64,000 bases of DNA from Gammaproteobacteria bacterium (GCA_947469285.1 CANIOW010000011.1:35941-99940); one strand, 5' to 3'; counted from the first letter of the stretch, positions 50,951 to 60,002 are shown. Numbers and translations: made by a program. The notes: generated by a model not told the origin, from the sequence alone.

Positions 50951-52339
50951 ATGCAGTGGGCGTCGCTGTTGTTGTTTGCGGTGGTGGTGGCCGCTCTGAT
51001 GGCGGGTTTCCCGGTGGCCTTCACGCTGGCTGGCGTGTCGCTCGCCTTCGCTACCGTGATGTCGATGCTGGCCCTGGTGGGGATCGGCACCTTCGATGCC
51101 AGCTATCTCGAAGCCATCCCAAGCCGGGTGTTTGGCACCATGACCAATGAGACGCTGGTGGCGGTGCCGCTGTTTGTGTTCATGGGCTTCATGCTTGAAC
51201 GCGCGCATATTGCCGAAGCCTTGCTAGAAACCATGGGGCAGCTGTTTGGGCGTGTACGCGGTGGCCTGGCGCTGAGCGTGATGGTGGTCGGCGGGTTGCT
51301 CGCCGCCAGCACGGGCATCGTCGGCGCCACGGTGGTCACCATGGGTTTGTTGTCGCTGCCCACTATGCTACGTCGCGGCTACGATCCAAAAGTAGCTACC
51401 GGCACCTTGTGTGCGGCCGGTACGTTGGGGCAGATCATTCCACCCAGCATCATTCTGGTGCTGCTGGGCGATGTGCTGTCATCGGCTTACAGTCAGGCGC
51501 AGCTGCGGCTGGGTAACTACGCGCCGGATACCGTCAGCGTTGGTGACTTGTTCGCCGGCGCACTCATTCCAGGCTTGGTGTTGGTGGCGTTGTACATGGC
51601 CTATCTGGTGCTCAAGGGCGTGCTGGAGCCTGAGTCCATGCCGCCCATGCCACCCGATACCTCCGGGAGCGCCTTGCTGCCACGCCTGCTGAAGGCGCTG
51701 GTGGCGCCGCTGGCGCTCATCCTCGCGGTGCTCGGCAGCATTATCGCCGGCGTGGCCACGCCCACGGAAGCCGCCTCGTTTGGTGCGCTGGGTGCCATGG
51801 TGCTTGCCGTGCTGCGTGGCGCGCTGAGTCTGCAGCGGTTACGCGAGGTGATGCACGGCACCGTCAAGATGTCGTCGATGGTGTTCATGATCCTCATTGG
51901 CGCCAGTGTGTTTTCGTTGGTGTTCCGTGGGCTGGGTGGCGACGATCTGGTGCATGAGCTGCTCACCAATGTGCCCGGTGGCCTGATCGGAGCACTCATC
52001 GCGGTGAACTTGGCCATGTTCCTGTTGGGCTTCATTATCGATTTCATCGAGATCATTTACGTGGTGGTGCCACTGACCGCGCCTACGTTGTTCACGATGG
52101 GGGTGGACCCGGTGTGGCTCGGCGTGTTGCTGGCGATGAACCTGCAAACGTCCTTCCTGACGCCACCCTTTGGCTTTGCGTTGTTTTATCTCCGCGGTGT
52201 GGCGCCCCCTGAAGTCAAGACTTCCGATATCTATCGCGGCGTGGTGCCATTTGTGGCCATCCAGCTGTTGATGCTGGTGGTATTGGTGGTATTTCCGTCA
52301 CTCGCCACCTGGTTGCCGGGGCGGCTATATGGCCACTAA
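50951..52339 (+). CDS. TRAP transporter large membrane subunit (DctM)
   Basis: 462 aa, about 12 helices, the Na+-coupled transport subunit. DctM features: LVAVPLFVFMGFMLER, AASTGIVGATVVTMGLLSLP, AAGTLGQIIPPSIILVLLG and the C-terminal LAMNLQTSFLTPPFGFALFYLRGVAP split across the last helices. Family transports C4-dicarboxylates, 2-oxo acids, sialic acid or aromatic acids. No dctP gene lies in this operon. It overlaps the next gene by 11 bases. Confidence 0.93.
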   Translation: MQWASLLLFAVVVAALMAGFPVAFTLAGVSLAFATVMSMLALVGIGTFDASYLEAIPSRVFGTMTNETLVAVPLFVFMGFMLERAHIAEALLETMGQLFGRVRGGLALSVMVVGGLLAASTGIVGATVVTMGLLSLPTMLRRGYDPKVATGTLCAAGTLGQIIPPSIILVLLGDVLSSAYSQAQLRLGNYAPDTVSVGDLFAGALIPGLVLVALYMAYLVLKGVLEPESMPPMPPDTSGSALLPRLLKALVAPLALILAVLGSIIAGVATPTEAASFGALGAMVLAVLRGALSLQRLREVMHGTVKMSSMVFMILIGASVFSLVFRGLGGDDLVHELLTNVPGGLIGALIAVNLAMFLLGFIIDFIEIIYVVVPLTAPTLFTMGVDPVWLGVLLAMNLQTSFLTPPFGFALFYLRGVAPPEVKTSDIYRGVVPFVAIQLLMLVVLVVFPSLATWLPGRLYGH

Positions 52340-53507
52340 CAGCCTGCGCGCTGAGGTGGCCATTGTGGGCATAGCGGATACCGCAGTGGGCGTGTTGCCA
52401 GGTAGCGATGCCAATGTTCTGTGCCGCGAGGCGCTACGCGCAGCGGTGGCGGATGCTGGCCTGCAGTTGCGGGATGTCGATGGGCTGGTGACCTTCAATC
52501 CGGTATCCGCGCCCTTCACTTACCACGCCGAAGCAATGGCAGAAATGCTCGGGCTGCAGCCGCGTTACTGCATGACGGTTGCCACGGGCGGCGCCACCAC
52601 CTTCACGGCGGTGGTGCAGGCGGCGGCCATGATCGCAGCGGGGCATTGCCATACCGTGGTGGTGGCGATGGCGGATTGTCTGCGTTCCGGGCTGACCCGT
52701 GAACAGGCGGTGGCCATGCAGGCCTCTACCGGCCATCCACAGTTCGAACGTTTGTGGGGTGCGCCGGTAGCTGCCCACTATGCACTGGTGGCTCGGGCGT
52801 ACATGGCGGCCTACGGAGTCACGGCAGAGCAGTTGGCGGCCGTGGCAGTCAGTGCCCGGCAGCATGCCGCACGGCACCCCGGTGCGCAGATGCGTCAGCC
52901 GTTGACGGTCGCCGAGGTGTTGGCTTCACGAATGATTGCAGATCCGCTGCATGCGCTGGATTGTTCGCTGGTGTCCGATGGTGGCGCGGCGCTAGTGCTG
53001 ACGCGCGCCGACCGCGCGCGGGACCTGCGGCAGCCACCGGTATGGCTGCTCGGTGCGGGTGAGGGGCATCGCTATGAACATTTGAGCGCGGCGCAAAGTC
53101 TGACCACGACCGCTGCGGTGGAATCTGGTCAGCGTGCCTGCGCGATGGCGGGCGTGCGACCTGCGGACATGGATGTCGTTGGCTTGTATGACTGCTTCAC
53201 ACCTTGCGTGTTGCTGCAATTGGAAGACCTGGGGTTCTGCGCCAAAGGCGCAGCCGGGGCATTCGTTGCCAGCGGGGCGATTGCGCCACACGGCGCGCTG
53301 CCGGTGAACACGCACGGTGGTCTGCTGGCCCATGCGCACTGTGGACATCCGGCTTCGCTGTTTACGCTGACCGAAGCGGTGACCCAGCTGCGTGGCACAG
53401 CAACAGGTCGGCAAATAAAGGACGCGGAGCTGGCATTGGTGCATGCCATGGGCGGTGTGCTGTCCAGTCACGCCACGCTCATCCTCGGGCGTGAGCGCAC
53501 GGCATGA
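52329..53507 (+). CDS. Thiolase-fold protein (SCP2-thiolase/Ltp2-like), nucleophilic Cys absent
   Basis: 392 aa of the SCP2-type thiolase / lipid-transfer-protein group. The N-terminal fold motifs are clear (VAIVGIADTAVG; AGLQLRDVDGLVT) but the nucleophilic Cys region reads TVATGGATTFTA, with no Cys. Conserved segments of the Ltp2-like group are VVGLYDCFTPCVL and NTHGGLLAHAHCGHP. The partner DUF35 gene overlaps it by 4 bases, as the thiolase-like Ltp2 pairs with DUF35 in steroid side-chain aldolases. A retro-aldolase or other C-C lyase is more likely than a thiolase (inference). Coupled to dctM, so the TRAP transporter may import its precursor. Confidence 0.82.
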   Translation: MATNSLRAEVAIVGIADTAVGVLPGSDANVLCREALRAAVADAGLQLRDVDGLVTFNPVSAPFTYHAEAMAEMLGLQPRYCMTVATGGATTFTAVVQAAAMIAAGHCHTVVVAMADCLRSGLTREQAVAMQASTGHPQFERLWGAPVAAHYALVARAYMAAYGVTAEQLAAVAVSARQHAARHPGAQMRQPLTVAEVLASRMIADPLHALDCSLVSDGGAALVLTRADRARDLRQPPVWLLGAGEGHRYEHLSAAQSLTTTAAVESGQRACAMAGVRPADMDVVGLYDCFTPCVLLQLEDLGFCAKGAAGAFVASGAIAPHGALPVNTHGGLLAHAHCGHPASLFTLTEAVTQLRGTATGRQIKDAELALVHAMGGVLSSHATLILGRERTA

Positions 53508-53923
53508 ACCCTGCGTCACCCACCCCCGACACGGTCGAATACTGGGCTGGATTGCGGCGCCACGAGTTGCTACTGCAATGCTGCGCTAGCTGCGGCGCGT
53601 TGCAGTGTCCGCCACGCCCTGGCTGTGGTGCCTGTGCCGGCGCTACATTTACCTGGCAGCGCGCAGCGGGGCTTGGACGGCTGGAAAGCTATACGCTAGT
53701 GCAGCGCGCGGTGTCCGCCGCCTATGCGGTGCCGTTCATGCTGGTGCTGGTGCGGCTGCAGGAGGGGCCGATGATCATGAGCACGTTGATCCTGCCCGCT
53801 GCGCTCATGGATCCACGGCTACCGCAGACCGTGGCCGTAAGTGTCGGCGTGCCGGTGGAGGTGGTGTTCGAGGACCGGAGTGACACACTGACCGTGCCGC
53901 GCTTCCAGCTCAAGGTGCCGTAG
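53504..53923 (+). CDS. DUF35 OB-fold zinc-ribbon protein
   Basis: 139 aa. N-terminal zinc ribbon with the CxxC...CxxC pattern (CCASCG, then GCGACAG) followed by the OB-fold, with the family hallmark GRLESYTLVQRAV and a final LPQTVAVSVGVPVEVVFE. DUF35 proteins are obligate partners of thiolase-like proteins, binding or stabilising CoA substrates. The start overlaps the upstream stop. It ends the trkAH-dctQM operon, 44 bases from a convergent gene. Confidence 0.9.
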   Translation: MNPASPTPDTVEYWAGLRRHELLLQCCASCGALQCPPRPGCGACAGATFTWQRAAGLGRLESYTLVQRAVSAAYAVPFMLVLVRLQEGPMIMSTLILPAALMDPRLPQTVAVSVGVPVEVVFEDRSDTLTVPRFQLKVP

Positions 53924-53967
53924 CTGCCGGCGCCATATCACCACCCTGCCGGGCGAATAGGCGCTGA

Positions 53968-54387
53968 CTAACGCAGGGCTTCACGCCATTGGCTGGCCTG
54001 CGCCTCGAGGGTTGCCGGGTCAGCGCGGTGCCGGCCATGGGCGCCGTCGGGGCGGTCTGTCCAGCGCGGAATGACGTGGAAGTGCAGGTGAAACACGGTC
54101 TGCCCGGCAGCGGCGCCGTTGAACTGCGCCACCATCACGCCTGGGCAGCCGAAGGCGGCGTGCGCTGCACGCGCAAGCCGCTGTACTACCTGCATGGCGG
54201 CGGCGATGGAAGCGGGCGGGGTGTCGAGGAGGTTTTCGCCAGCCACCTTGGGCACCACCAGCGTGTGGCCTTCGCTCTGCGGCATGATGTCCATGAAAGC
54301 GATCACGTGGTCGTCTTCGTAGACTTTCACACAGGGCAGTTCGTTGCGAATGATACGCATGAACAAATTGTCGGGATCGTACGCCAT
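53968..54387 (-). CDS. HIT-family hydrolase (HinT-like)
   Basis: 139 aa; histidine-triad signature HLHFHVIPR (catalytic HxHxH) preceded by the QTVFHL strand, and N-terminal PDNLFMRIIRNELPCVKVYEDD. HinT proteins hydrolyse AMP from aminoacyl adenylates or phosphoramidates. Convergent with the DUF35 gene; divergent from the yqjD-like operon. Confidence 0.9.
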   Translation of the reverse strand: MAYDPDNLFMRIIRNELPCVKVYEDDHVIAFMDIMPQSEGHTLVVPKVAGENLLDTPPASIAAAMQVVQRLARAAHAAFGCPGVMVAQFNGAAAGQTVFHLHFHVIPRWTDRPDGAHGRHRADPATLEAQASQWREALR

Positions 54388-54470
54388 ACCCTGAATTTAA
54401 CCCTTCTGATGCCCGTTTTGGGCTTGGAAAGCGCAGTATAGAGCCCAATACGAGTGGCAGGAGGCCCCAA

Positions 54471-54776
54471 ATGAGCCAGCAAGTAACGACGGAAAAACTG
54501 ATGGAAGATCTGCGGGTGGTGCTGCAGGACGCAGAATCACTTCTCAAAGCCACGGCCGGACAGGCGGGCGAACGCATTCAGGAAGCCCGGACGCGTGCCG
54601 AGGAGTCTGTCCGCCAAGCCCGCGAGCGGCTGCGGGCGGTAGAACAAGACTTGACCTCGCAGGCCAAGGCGGCGGTGAAGGAAGCGGACCATTACGTCCG
54701 TGAAAATCCTTGGCAGTCGGTGGGCATTGCCGCAGGTGCGGCCTTCCTGATCGGCCTGCTGGTGGGCCGTAAGTGA
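54471..54776 (+). CDS. DUF883 family membrane protein (YqjD/ElaB-like)
   Basis: 101 aa: a long amphipathic, Glu/Arg/Ala-rich helix (about 5-75) and one C-terminal membrane helix (AAGAAFLIGLLVGRK) with the typical GLLVGRK ending. YqjD and ElaB associate with ribosomes at the inner membrane in stationary phase (family knowledge). AGGAGG lies 7 bases before the start. First gene of yqjDEK. Confidence 0.9.
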   Translation: MSQQVTTEKLMEDLRVVLQDAESLLKATAGQAGERIQEARTRAEESVRQARERLRAVEQDLTSQAKAAVKEADHYVRENPWQSVGIAAGAAFLIGLLVGRK

Positions 54777-55183
54777 CTGACCCGGTGGACAGTGAGCCGG
54801 GCTCGGTAGCGGGAGCGGGCGGCTTGCTCGACTCCCTGCGCCGTATGCTGGGAACACTGCTCGCCTTGGCCTCCACGCGCCTCGAGCTACTGACCACGGA
54901 GCTGGAGGAGGAAATGCACCGTTTGGCGCGTTTGCTCCTGTGGGCCTTGGCCACGCTATTTTGCGTCACGTTAGCGGTGCTCATGGGCGCCGTCAGTCTG
55001 CTGATCGTGTTTTGGGACACCCACCGGGTGGCCGTGGCTGGTAGTTTGACCGCCATGTTCACGGTAGCGGCGCTGCTGGCTTGGAGGTGTCTGCGTCAGC
55101 AGTTGGCCGAACGGCCTGCGCTGCTGTCGGCCACTACCGCGGAGCTGGCGCGCGACACGGCTATTTTGCGTGGCGACGGATGA
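54773..55183 (+). CDS. Phage holin family protein (YqjE-like)
   Basis: 136 aa with two hydrophobic helices (about 55-78 and 84-106) and LASTRLELLTTELEEE, the family marker. The start is GTG and overlaps the upstream stop by 4 bases (GTGA). Function unknown; conserved with YqjD and YqjK in proteobacteria. Confidence 0.85.
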   Translation: MTDPVDSEPGSVAGAGGLLDSLRRMLGTLLALASTRLELLTTELEEEMHRLARLLLWALATLFCVTLAVLMGAVSLLIVFWDTHRVAVAGSLTAMFTVAALLAWRCLRQQLAERPALLSATTAELARDTAILRGDG

Positions 55184-55476
55184 ACCGCGCGACTGCCCTG
55201 CAGCTGCGGCGCGAGGCGCTATTGGCGCGTAGTGCCCACTTGCGTCTTGGGCTCGTGGAAGAGGGTCAGGCACTTCGCGATCAGTTGGCAGGGTTCGACC
55301 GCGGCCTGGGCTGGGTGCGCTACGCCACCCGTCGGCCGGTGCTATTGGCCGCGGCAGGTGCGGCACTACTGATCTTCAAGCCCACTCGGGCGTTGAGCCT
55401 CATTGCGCGTGGTGCCATGGTGGTGTCCTTGGCACGACGTGCGTTAGGCTTGCTCGACCGAACCCCCAGTCCCTGA
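55180..55476 (+). CDS. YqjK-like membrane protein
   Basis: 98 aa. Basic N-terminal helix and one or two hydrophobic segments (PVLLAAAGAALLIF; LIARGAMVVSLARRAL). It resembles the YqjK family by size, position and composition rather than by strong motifs. ATG 55180 overlaps the yqjE-like stop (ATGA). Confidence 0.68.
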   Translation: MNRATALQLRREALLARSAHLRLGLVEEGQALRDQLAGFDRGLGWVRYATRRPVLLAAAGAALLIFKPTRALSLIARGAMVVSLARRALGLLDRTPSP

Positions 55477-55532
55477 TCGGTTCTCCGGTCCGTCCCCCGA
55501 ATCACTCCCCTGTGCGCGTTGCGAGAGGCCCG

Positions 55533-56198
55533 ATGACTGCTGCTACCAGCCCCTTGGGCGTTGCCATCCTGCCCGTCACGCCTTTCCAGCAGAACTGCTC
55601 GCTGGTGTGGTGCACCCGCACCCTGCAGGCGGCGCTGGTAGACCCAGGCGGCGAGATCGACAGCTTGCTAGCGCAGGTGGCGCAGCGCGGCTTGACGCTG
55701 GAGCGCATCCTCATCACGCATGGTCATCTGGACCACTGCGGCGGCACCGCAGCGCTACAAGAACGCACGGGCGTACCGGTGGAAGGCCCGCATCGCGATG
55801 ACCAATTCTGGATCGACCAGCTGCCCGAGAACGCGCGCAGTTATGGTTTTCCGCCCACGCAGGTATTCACGCCCAGCCGCTGGCTGGAAGATGGCGACAC
55901 GGTGACGGTAGGCGAGCTGACCTTCGACGTGGTGCATTGTCCAGGCCACACGCCGGGCCACGTGGTGTTTATCCACGCACCGACAGAGGTGGCCTTTGTG
56001 GGTGATGTGCTGTTCGCTGGCTCCATCGGCCGCACCGACTTCCCACGCGGCAACCACGCCGACTTGCTGCGCTCGATTCGCACCAAGCTGTTTCCGCGTG
56101 GGGATGGCATTCGCTTCGTGCCGGGGCATGGCCCGACTTCCACCTTCGGCGCGGAACGGCGCACCAATCCGTTCGTGGGTGACACCGCCGGGACTTAA
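55533..56198 (+). CDS. Metallo-beta-lactamase-fold hydrolase (glyoxalase II-like, YcbL type)
   Basis: 221 aa from ATG 55533 (an in-frame GTG at 55512 is possible). The binuclear metal site is complete: THGHLDHCGG, His in CPGHTPGHVVF, Asp in VGDVLFAGSIGRTDFP and the final His in VPGHGP. Type II glyoxalase-like hydrolases cleave thioesters such as S-lactoylglutathione; the natural substrate of the YcbL subgroup is uncertain. Ends 24 bases from the convergent cyoE. Confidence 0.9.
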   Translation: MTAATSPLGVAILPVTPFQQNCSLVWCTRTLQAALVDPGGEIDSLLAQVAQRGLTLERILITHGHLDHCGGTAALQERTGVPVEGPHRDDQFWIDQLPENARSYGFPPTQVFTPSRWLEDGDTVTVGELTFDVVHCPGHTPGHVVFIHAPTEVAFVGDVLFAGSIGRTDFPRGNHADLLRSIRTKLFPRGDGIRFVPGHGPTSTFGAERRTNPFVGDTAGT

Positions 56199-56222
56199 AG
56201 CCGACGGGGCGACGCTGCGCCG

Positions 56223-57119
56223 TTAACGCAGGTAGTGGTCCAGCAGCAGCGCCGCAAACAGGAGCATCAGGTAAGTGATGCTGTAGCGGAAGGTGGCCAT
56301 CGGCAGGTCAGGTTGTACGGGTGGCCGCCATAGGCGCCAGGCATAGCGCAGAAACACCGCGTTGAGCGGTACCAGCGCGGCGAGATACAGCAGGCCACAC
56401 ATTCCGGTCAGGTAGGGCAGCAGTGTCACGATGACCAGCAGAATGGTGTACAGCCAGACGTGCAGGCGGGTGAAGGCCACCCCATGCGTGACCGGCAGCA
56501 TGGGAATGTTCACCTTCGCGTAGTCATCCCGCCGCGCAATGGCCAGTGCCCAGAAGTGCGGCGGTGTCCATACGAAGATGATCAGCACCAGCAGCAGCGC
56601 ATTGGGATGCACTTCGCCAGTGACAGCCGTCCAGCCGAGCAGTGGCGGTGCTGCACCCGCAAGACCACCGATGACAATGTTTTGGGGTGTCGCGCGTTTC
56701 AGCCACAAGGTATAGACGATGGCATAGCCGATGAGCGAGAGGAAGGTGAGTACCGCGGTGAGGGTATTGACCAGCAGTACCAACACCAGCATCGACAGTA
56801 CGCCGATACCAATGGCAAACAGCAGCGCGGCACGCGCGGTTAAGGACCCGGTGGGCAACGGCCGGTTCATGGTGCGACCCATGTCGGCGTCAATGGTGGC
56901 ATCAATCACGTGGTTGATGGCCGCCGCAGAGGCTGCCGCTAACCAGATGCCGGCCGTGCCGAACACGAGCGGCTGCCAAGGGACCATGCCTGGCACCGCC
57001 AGAAACATGCCGACGACGGCGGTGAAGGCGATCAGGAGCACCACTTTGGGTTTGGTTAACTCCCAATACTCGCGCCACACGGCGCGTCGTGCGCTGGGCA
57101 TAGGCGTGGCCGCATTCAT
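56223..57119 (-). CDS. cyoE: Protoheme IX farnesyltransferase (heme O synthase)
   Basis: 298-aa UbiA-type prenyltransferase that adds a farnesyl group to heme B, giving heme O. Eight to nine helices; first aspartate motif [15 protein letters not shown] (DxxxD) and second in YAKVNIPM with [11 protein letters not shown] upstream. I use ATG 57119; ATG 57137 is six codons upstream. Last gene of the leftward oxidase cluster. Confidence 0.95.
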   Translation of the reverse strand: MNAATPMPSARRAVWREYWELTKPKVVLLIAFTAVVGMFLAVPGMVPWQPLVFGTAGIWLAAASAAAINHVIDATIDADMGRTMNRPLPTGSLTARAALLFAIGIGVLSMLVLVLLVNTLTAVLTFLSLIGYAIVYTLWLKRATPQNIVIGGLAGAAPPLLGWTAVTGEVHPNALLLVLIIFVWTPPHFWALAIARRDDYAKVNIPMLPVTHGVAFTRLHVWLYTILLVIVTLLPYLTGMCGLLYLAALVPLNAVFLRYAWRLWRPPVQPDLPMATFRYSITYLMLLFAALLLDHYLR

Positions 57120-57150
57120 GGCGGGTCTCGATAGCAAAGGGTGGCTTGCT

Positions 57151-58203
57151 TCATACGCTGCTTCCCGCCCGTGGCCAGAGATAGCGGGCCAGTGTCACCA
57201 TCGACAACAGCAGCACAGCAGCACCGGCGTTGTGGCTGGTGCCGAGCCAGAGTGGGAACCCTTGCAGAATGAGATTGGCGCCAATTAGCCATTGCAGGCA
57301 CACGGCGGCGGCCACGCCAGCGGCGGCCAGACGGACGGCCGGTGTTTTGCCGCGCCGCCAAGCCAGTCCGGCCAATAGCCACAACATGGCGGCAACCAGC
57401 ACTGCCCCCAGGCGGTGCGTGTGATGGATGGCAGTGCGCGCGGGGCTGGACAGCACACCGCCCTCGTAGTCGATGCCAAGCCCGCGCCATAGGACGAAGG
57501 CTTCGCGGTAGTTTCGCTCGGGCCACCAACTGCCCTGACAGGTTGGCAGGTCGGGGCAGGCGACGGCGGCATAGTTGGTGCTGGTCCAGCCACCAAGGAA
57601 CAGTTGCAGCACCAGCATGGCGAAGCCAGCCAGCCACCAACGGCGCAGTGCGCGCTCGGGCGCTGCCATGGCGCGTTGCTCTGGTGGCAATGACAACCAC
57701 CACAGTAACGACAGCGTGGTCAGGCCGCCCAGCAGGTGGATGGTGACGATGATGGGTTTAACCTTCCACAGCACAGTGAGCGCACCAAAGACGCCTTGTC
57801 CGATCACGATGGCCAGTACCATCCACGGCAAGACACGCGGCTGTGCGGGGTCACGACGATGGCGCCACGCGTAGACGGCCAGACCCAAGATGAGGGCGCC
57901 CAGCAGGGTAGCGATGTAGCGATGCACCATTTCGTGCAGGGCCTTGGCGTAGTCAAAGGGCTTGTGCGGTGAGGCGGCATTGATGCTCGCGATGTCAGCG
58001 ACCTGCGCCGGGTGGAGTTGGCCATAGCAACCCGGCCAGTCCGGACAGCCGAGGCCAGCATCCGTGAGCCGCACCCAAGCACCCACTACCACGACCACCA
58101 GCGCGAGCAGGGCAGCGCAGCCAGCGGCGCGACGGAACCAGCGCAGTCGGTCGGTGGCTGGGAGGTGCCGCTGGGCACCGGAGTTCGCGCGCGCGCCAGT
58201 CAT
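57151..58203 (-). CDS. ctaA: Heme A synthase (CtaA/Cox15 type)
   Basis: 350 aa with eight helices; oxidises heme O to heme A. Heme ligand and structural motifs are seen: [19 protein letters not shown] (first half), [10 protein letters not shown] and the second-half HTHRLGA. The long N-terminal form with the cysteine pair CPDWPGC fits the type used with aa3 oxidases. It lies between cyoE and the Sco-like gene. Confidence 0.93.
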   Translation of the reverse strand: MTGARANSGAQRHLPATDRLRWFRRAAGCAALLALVVVVVGAWVRLTDAGLGCPDWPGCYGQLHPAQVADIASINAASPHKPFDYAKALHEMVHRYIATLLGALILGLAVYAWRHRRDPAQPRVLPWMVLAIVIGQGVFGALTVLWKVKPIIVTIHLLGGLTTLSLLWWLSLPPEQRAMAAPERALRRWWLAGFAMLVLQLFLGGWTSTNYAAVACPDLPTCQGSWWPERNYREAFVLWRGLGIDYEGGVLSSPARTAIHHTHRLGAVLVAAMLWLLAGLAWRRGKTPAVRLAAAGVAAAVCLQWLIGANLILQGFPLWLGTSHNAGAAVLLLSMVTLARYLWPRAGSSV

Positions 58204-58213
58204 GCTCCTCTCC

Positions 58214-58840
58214 TCACCCGATCGACGACAGTTGGAGCAGTTTTTTCAGGTCTGCTAGCAACCCGGTGTTCTCGAAGCTACCACGGTAGCTCATCACCAG
58301 ATTGCCAAGCGGGTCGACCAGATACAGCCCGTTGCCCGCGGCACCTGGCACCGCACGGTCGAGCGCAGCGCGCAGCGCAAGGGCGGCGGGTTGCGCGCCA
58401 TCGATAATGCGCAGATCTGGCTGTTGACCACGGCTGGTGCCGGGCAGCGGGGCCGTGCCCGGCACGACTAAAAAGCGCTGAACACGCTCGGCTTCCCGGT
58501 TCAGCAAGGTGCGTACCTGCCGGGTGCGGTAGAGCGTGTCCAGGCAGTCTGCCGCGCACTGGTTCGCCACGATGAGCAAGGTCCAGTGGCCCACGAGTAG
58601 GTTCGTGGTGGCGGTGTCGGCGCCGCTGGCCGCCGTGGCCGCCGTGGCCGCGGGCAGTGCCGGCAGCGGGCGGGCCGGGTTGAGCAGTTCACCATGGTTG
58701 ACGCGGCCGGTGGGGCCGAGGCCGGTCTGATAAAGCGCGGTGGCGAGCAGAATGGGCCCGAAAAACAGGCAGGCCAGCAGCACCAACAGGCGTCTTGAAC
58801 GAGCGCGGGCCACCGGGTCGACAGGCGAGGAGGGGATCAT
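58214..58840 (-). CDS. Sco-like/thioredoxin-fold cytochrome oxidase assembly protein
   Basis: 208 aa with one N-terminal membrane helix (about 18-38) and a thioredoxin-like domain. A CxxxC-type motif is present (NQCAADCLDT), similar to the copper-binding motif of Sco proteins, but the distal His of SCO1 is not seen, so the copper function is uncertain. Position between ctaA and surf1 supports a role in Cu(A) or Cu(B) assembly. The region about 50-75 is Ala/Pro/Thr-rich. Confidence 0.7.
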   Translation of the reverse strand: MIPSSPVDPVARARSRRLLVLLACLFFGPILLATALYQTGLGPTGRVNHGELLNPARPLPALPAATAATAASGADTATTNLLVGHWTLLIVANQCAADCLDTLYRTRQVRTLLNREAERVQRFLVVPGTAPLPGTSRGQQPDLRIIDGAQPAALALRAALDRAVPGAAGNGLYLVDPLGNLVMSYRGSFENTGLLADLKKLLQLSSIG

Positions 58841-58841
58841 G

Positions 58842-59633
58842 TCAGAAACTCTCTGGTGGCTTGGCAGGGCTGGCTAAGGTGGCGGCGGTCGGCTTGAACG
58901 CAGTGATCACCCAGAGCACTAGGAGTGTCAGCGCTAGACCGAACCACTGGATGGCATAGCCCAGATGCCGTTCTGGACCGAAAGACACGGTGGGTGCGTC
59001 CACCCGCAGGAAGCCGTCCGGAGCCGTCGGTGCTAACAGCAGGACGCGAGGATACACCGGCAGGCCAATGACGGCCTCGACTGTCGCTGCATCGGGATAG
59101 TTCAGCACCTGGGGTGGGCCGTCGGCACGCGACTGCGCTCCAGAGGCCATCGGGACGGCAAAGGCGGCGGCGCGGAACAGGTCCAGCCGACCACGCACGA
59201 TGCGTTGCGCGGCAGGCACGGACACGTTGGGTAAGACGTCACGCGCGTTGCCGGGGAGCGGCACCCAACCACGGTCCACCATGAGCGTGCTGCCGTCGGC
59301 GAGCAACAGTGGCGTGAGGACGCGGTAGCCGGCCTGGCCGTTGTGGATTTGGTTGTCCAGCAAGATCTGTCGGCCGGAAAGGTAGTGACCGGCAACCTCC
59401 ACCTGCAGGAACCGCGGGGCCGCCGCTGGGGTCGATGGCAGCGCCACGCTACTGCTGCTGCTGTTGGCGTAGGCATCAAGCAGCGCCTGTTTTTCGCCCG
59501 CGCGCTGTAATTGCCACTGGCCCAGCCACACCAGCAGCACCAGCAGGGGCAAGGCGACCAAAGTGGGTATCAGTCCGGGCCTGAAGGCCCGGCCGCGGAA
59601 AGGGCGGCGCACTATACTATTGCCTCGTGTCAT
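58842..59633 (-). CDS. SURF1 family cytochrome oxidase assembly factor
   Basis: 263 aa with the SURF1 architecture: an N-terminal helix with WLGQWQLQRAGEK, a periplasmic domain (VLLDNQIHNGQAGYRVLTPL, GWVPL) and a C-terminal helix with HLGYAIQWFGLA. SURF1 helps insert heme A into subunit I. Its start codon overlaps, on the opposite strand, an in-frame ATG of the small divergent gene (CATG, 59631-59634). Confidence 0.93.
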   Translation of the reverse strand: MTRGNSIVRRPFRGRAFRPGLIPTLVALPLLVLLVWLGQWQLQRAGEKQALLDAYANSSSSSVALPSTPAAAPRFLQVEVAGHYLSGRQILLDNQIHNGQAGYRVLTPLLLADGSTLMVDRGWVPLPGNARDVLPNVSVPAAQRIVRGRLDLFRAAAFAVPMASGAQSRADGPPQVLNYPDAATVEAVIGLPVYPRVLLLAPTAPDGFLRVDAPTVSFGPERHLGYAIQWFGLALTLLVLWVITAFKPTAATLASPAKPPESF

Positions 59634-59670
59634 GGTCAGCAGCGGCGGCGTTGCCGCTGTGGGGGTGTTT

Positions 59671-59898
59671 GTGGAGTTGTTTCGTTTCGTCGTCGTCGGC
59701 CTGTTGTTAGCGATTGTCTACAATCTGGGCGCCGCACTGTTTTCCCTGAGCCGCAGTCAGCGCGACCCGGAGATCGATGGCCGCAAGATGGTGCGCTCGC
59801 TCACCTGGCGCATTGGTTTGTCGGTGGCGCTGTTCGCCTTGATGTTCGTCGCCTGGCGGCTCGGCTGGATCCATCCGCACGCTTTAGGCGGCCGCTAA
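59671..59898 (+). CDS. Twin-transmembrane DUF2909-like protein
   Basis: 75 aa with two helices and a short charged loop (SLTWRIGLSVALFALMFVAWR in the second half). The match to the DUF2909/twin-TM proteins in oxidase loci of gammaproteobacteria is by topology, the conserved TWRxGLS segment and position. I take GTG 59671 because GGGGGT lies just before it and the protein then starts at its first helix; ATG 59632 is also in frame. The only rightward gene within the leftward oxidase cluster. Confidence 0.72.
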   Translation: MELFRFVVVGLLLAIVYNLGAALFSLSRSQRDPEIDGRKMVRSLTWRIGLSVALFALMFVAWRLGWIHPHALGGR

Positions 59899-59944
59899 TA
59901 CGCGCCTAGAGTTCGCTAACGCTGCACGTCATGTTCATCGGCCG

Positions 59945-59980
59945 GCTGGCTCGCGATGTTATCGAACATCACGAGCCAGC
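59945..59980. terminator. Bidirectional hairpin between convergent genes
   Basis: A near-perfect inverted repeat: GCTGGCTCGCGATGTT (59945-59960), loop ATCG, then AACATCACGAGCCAGC (59965-59980), one mismatch in 16 pairs. It lies between the stop of the DUF2909-like gene and the stop of ctaE, which face each other. No T run on either side, so an imperfect intrinsic terminator that could work in both directions. Confidence 0.75.
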
Positions 59981-60002
59981 GGGCTTCTAGGCGGCGTGGG
60001 TT

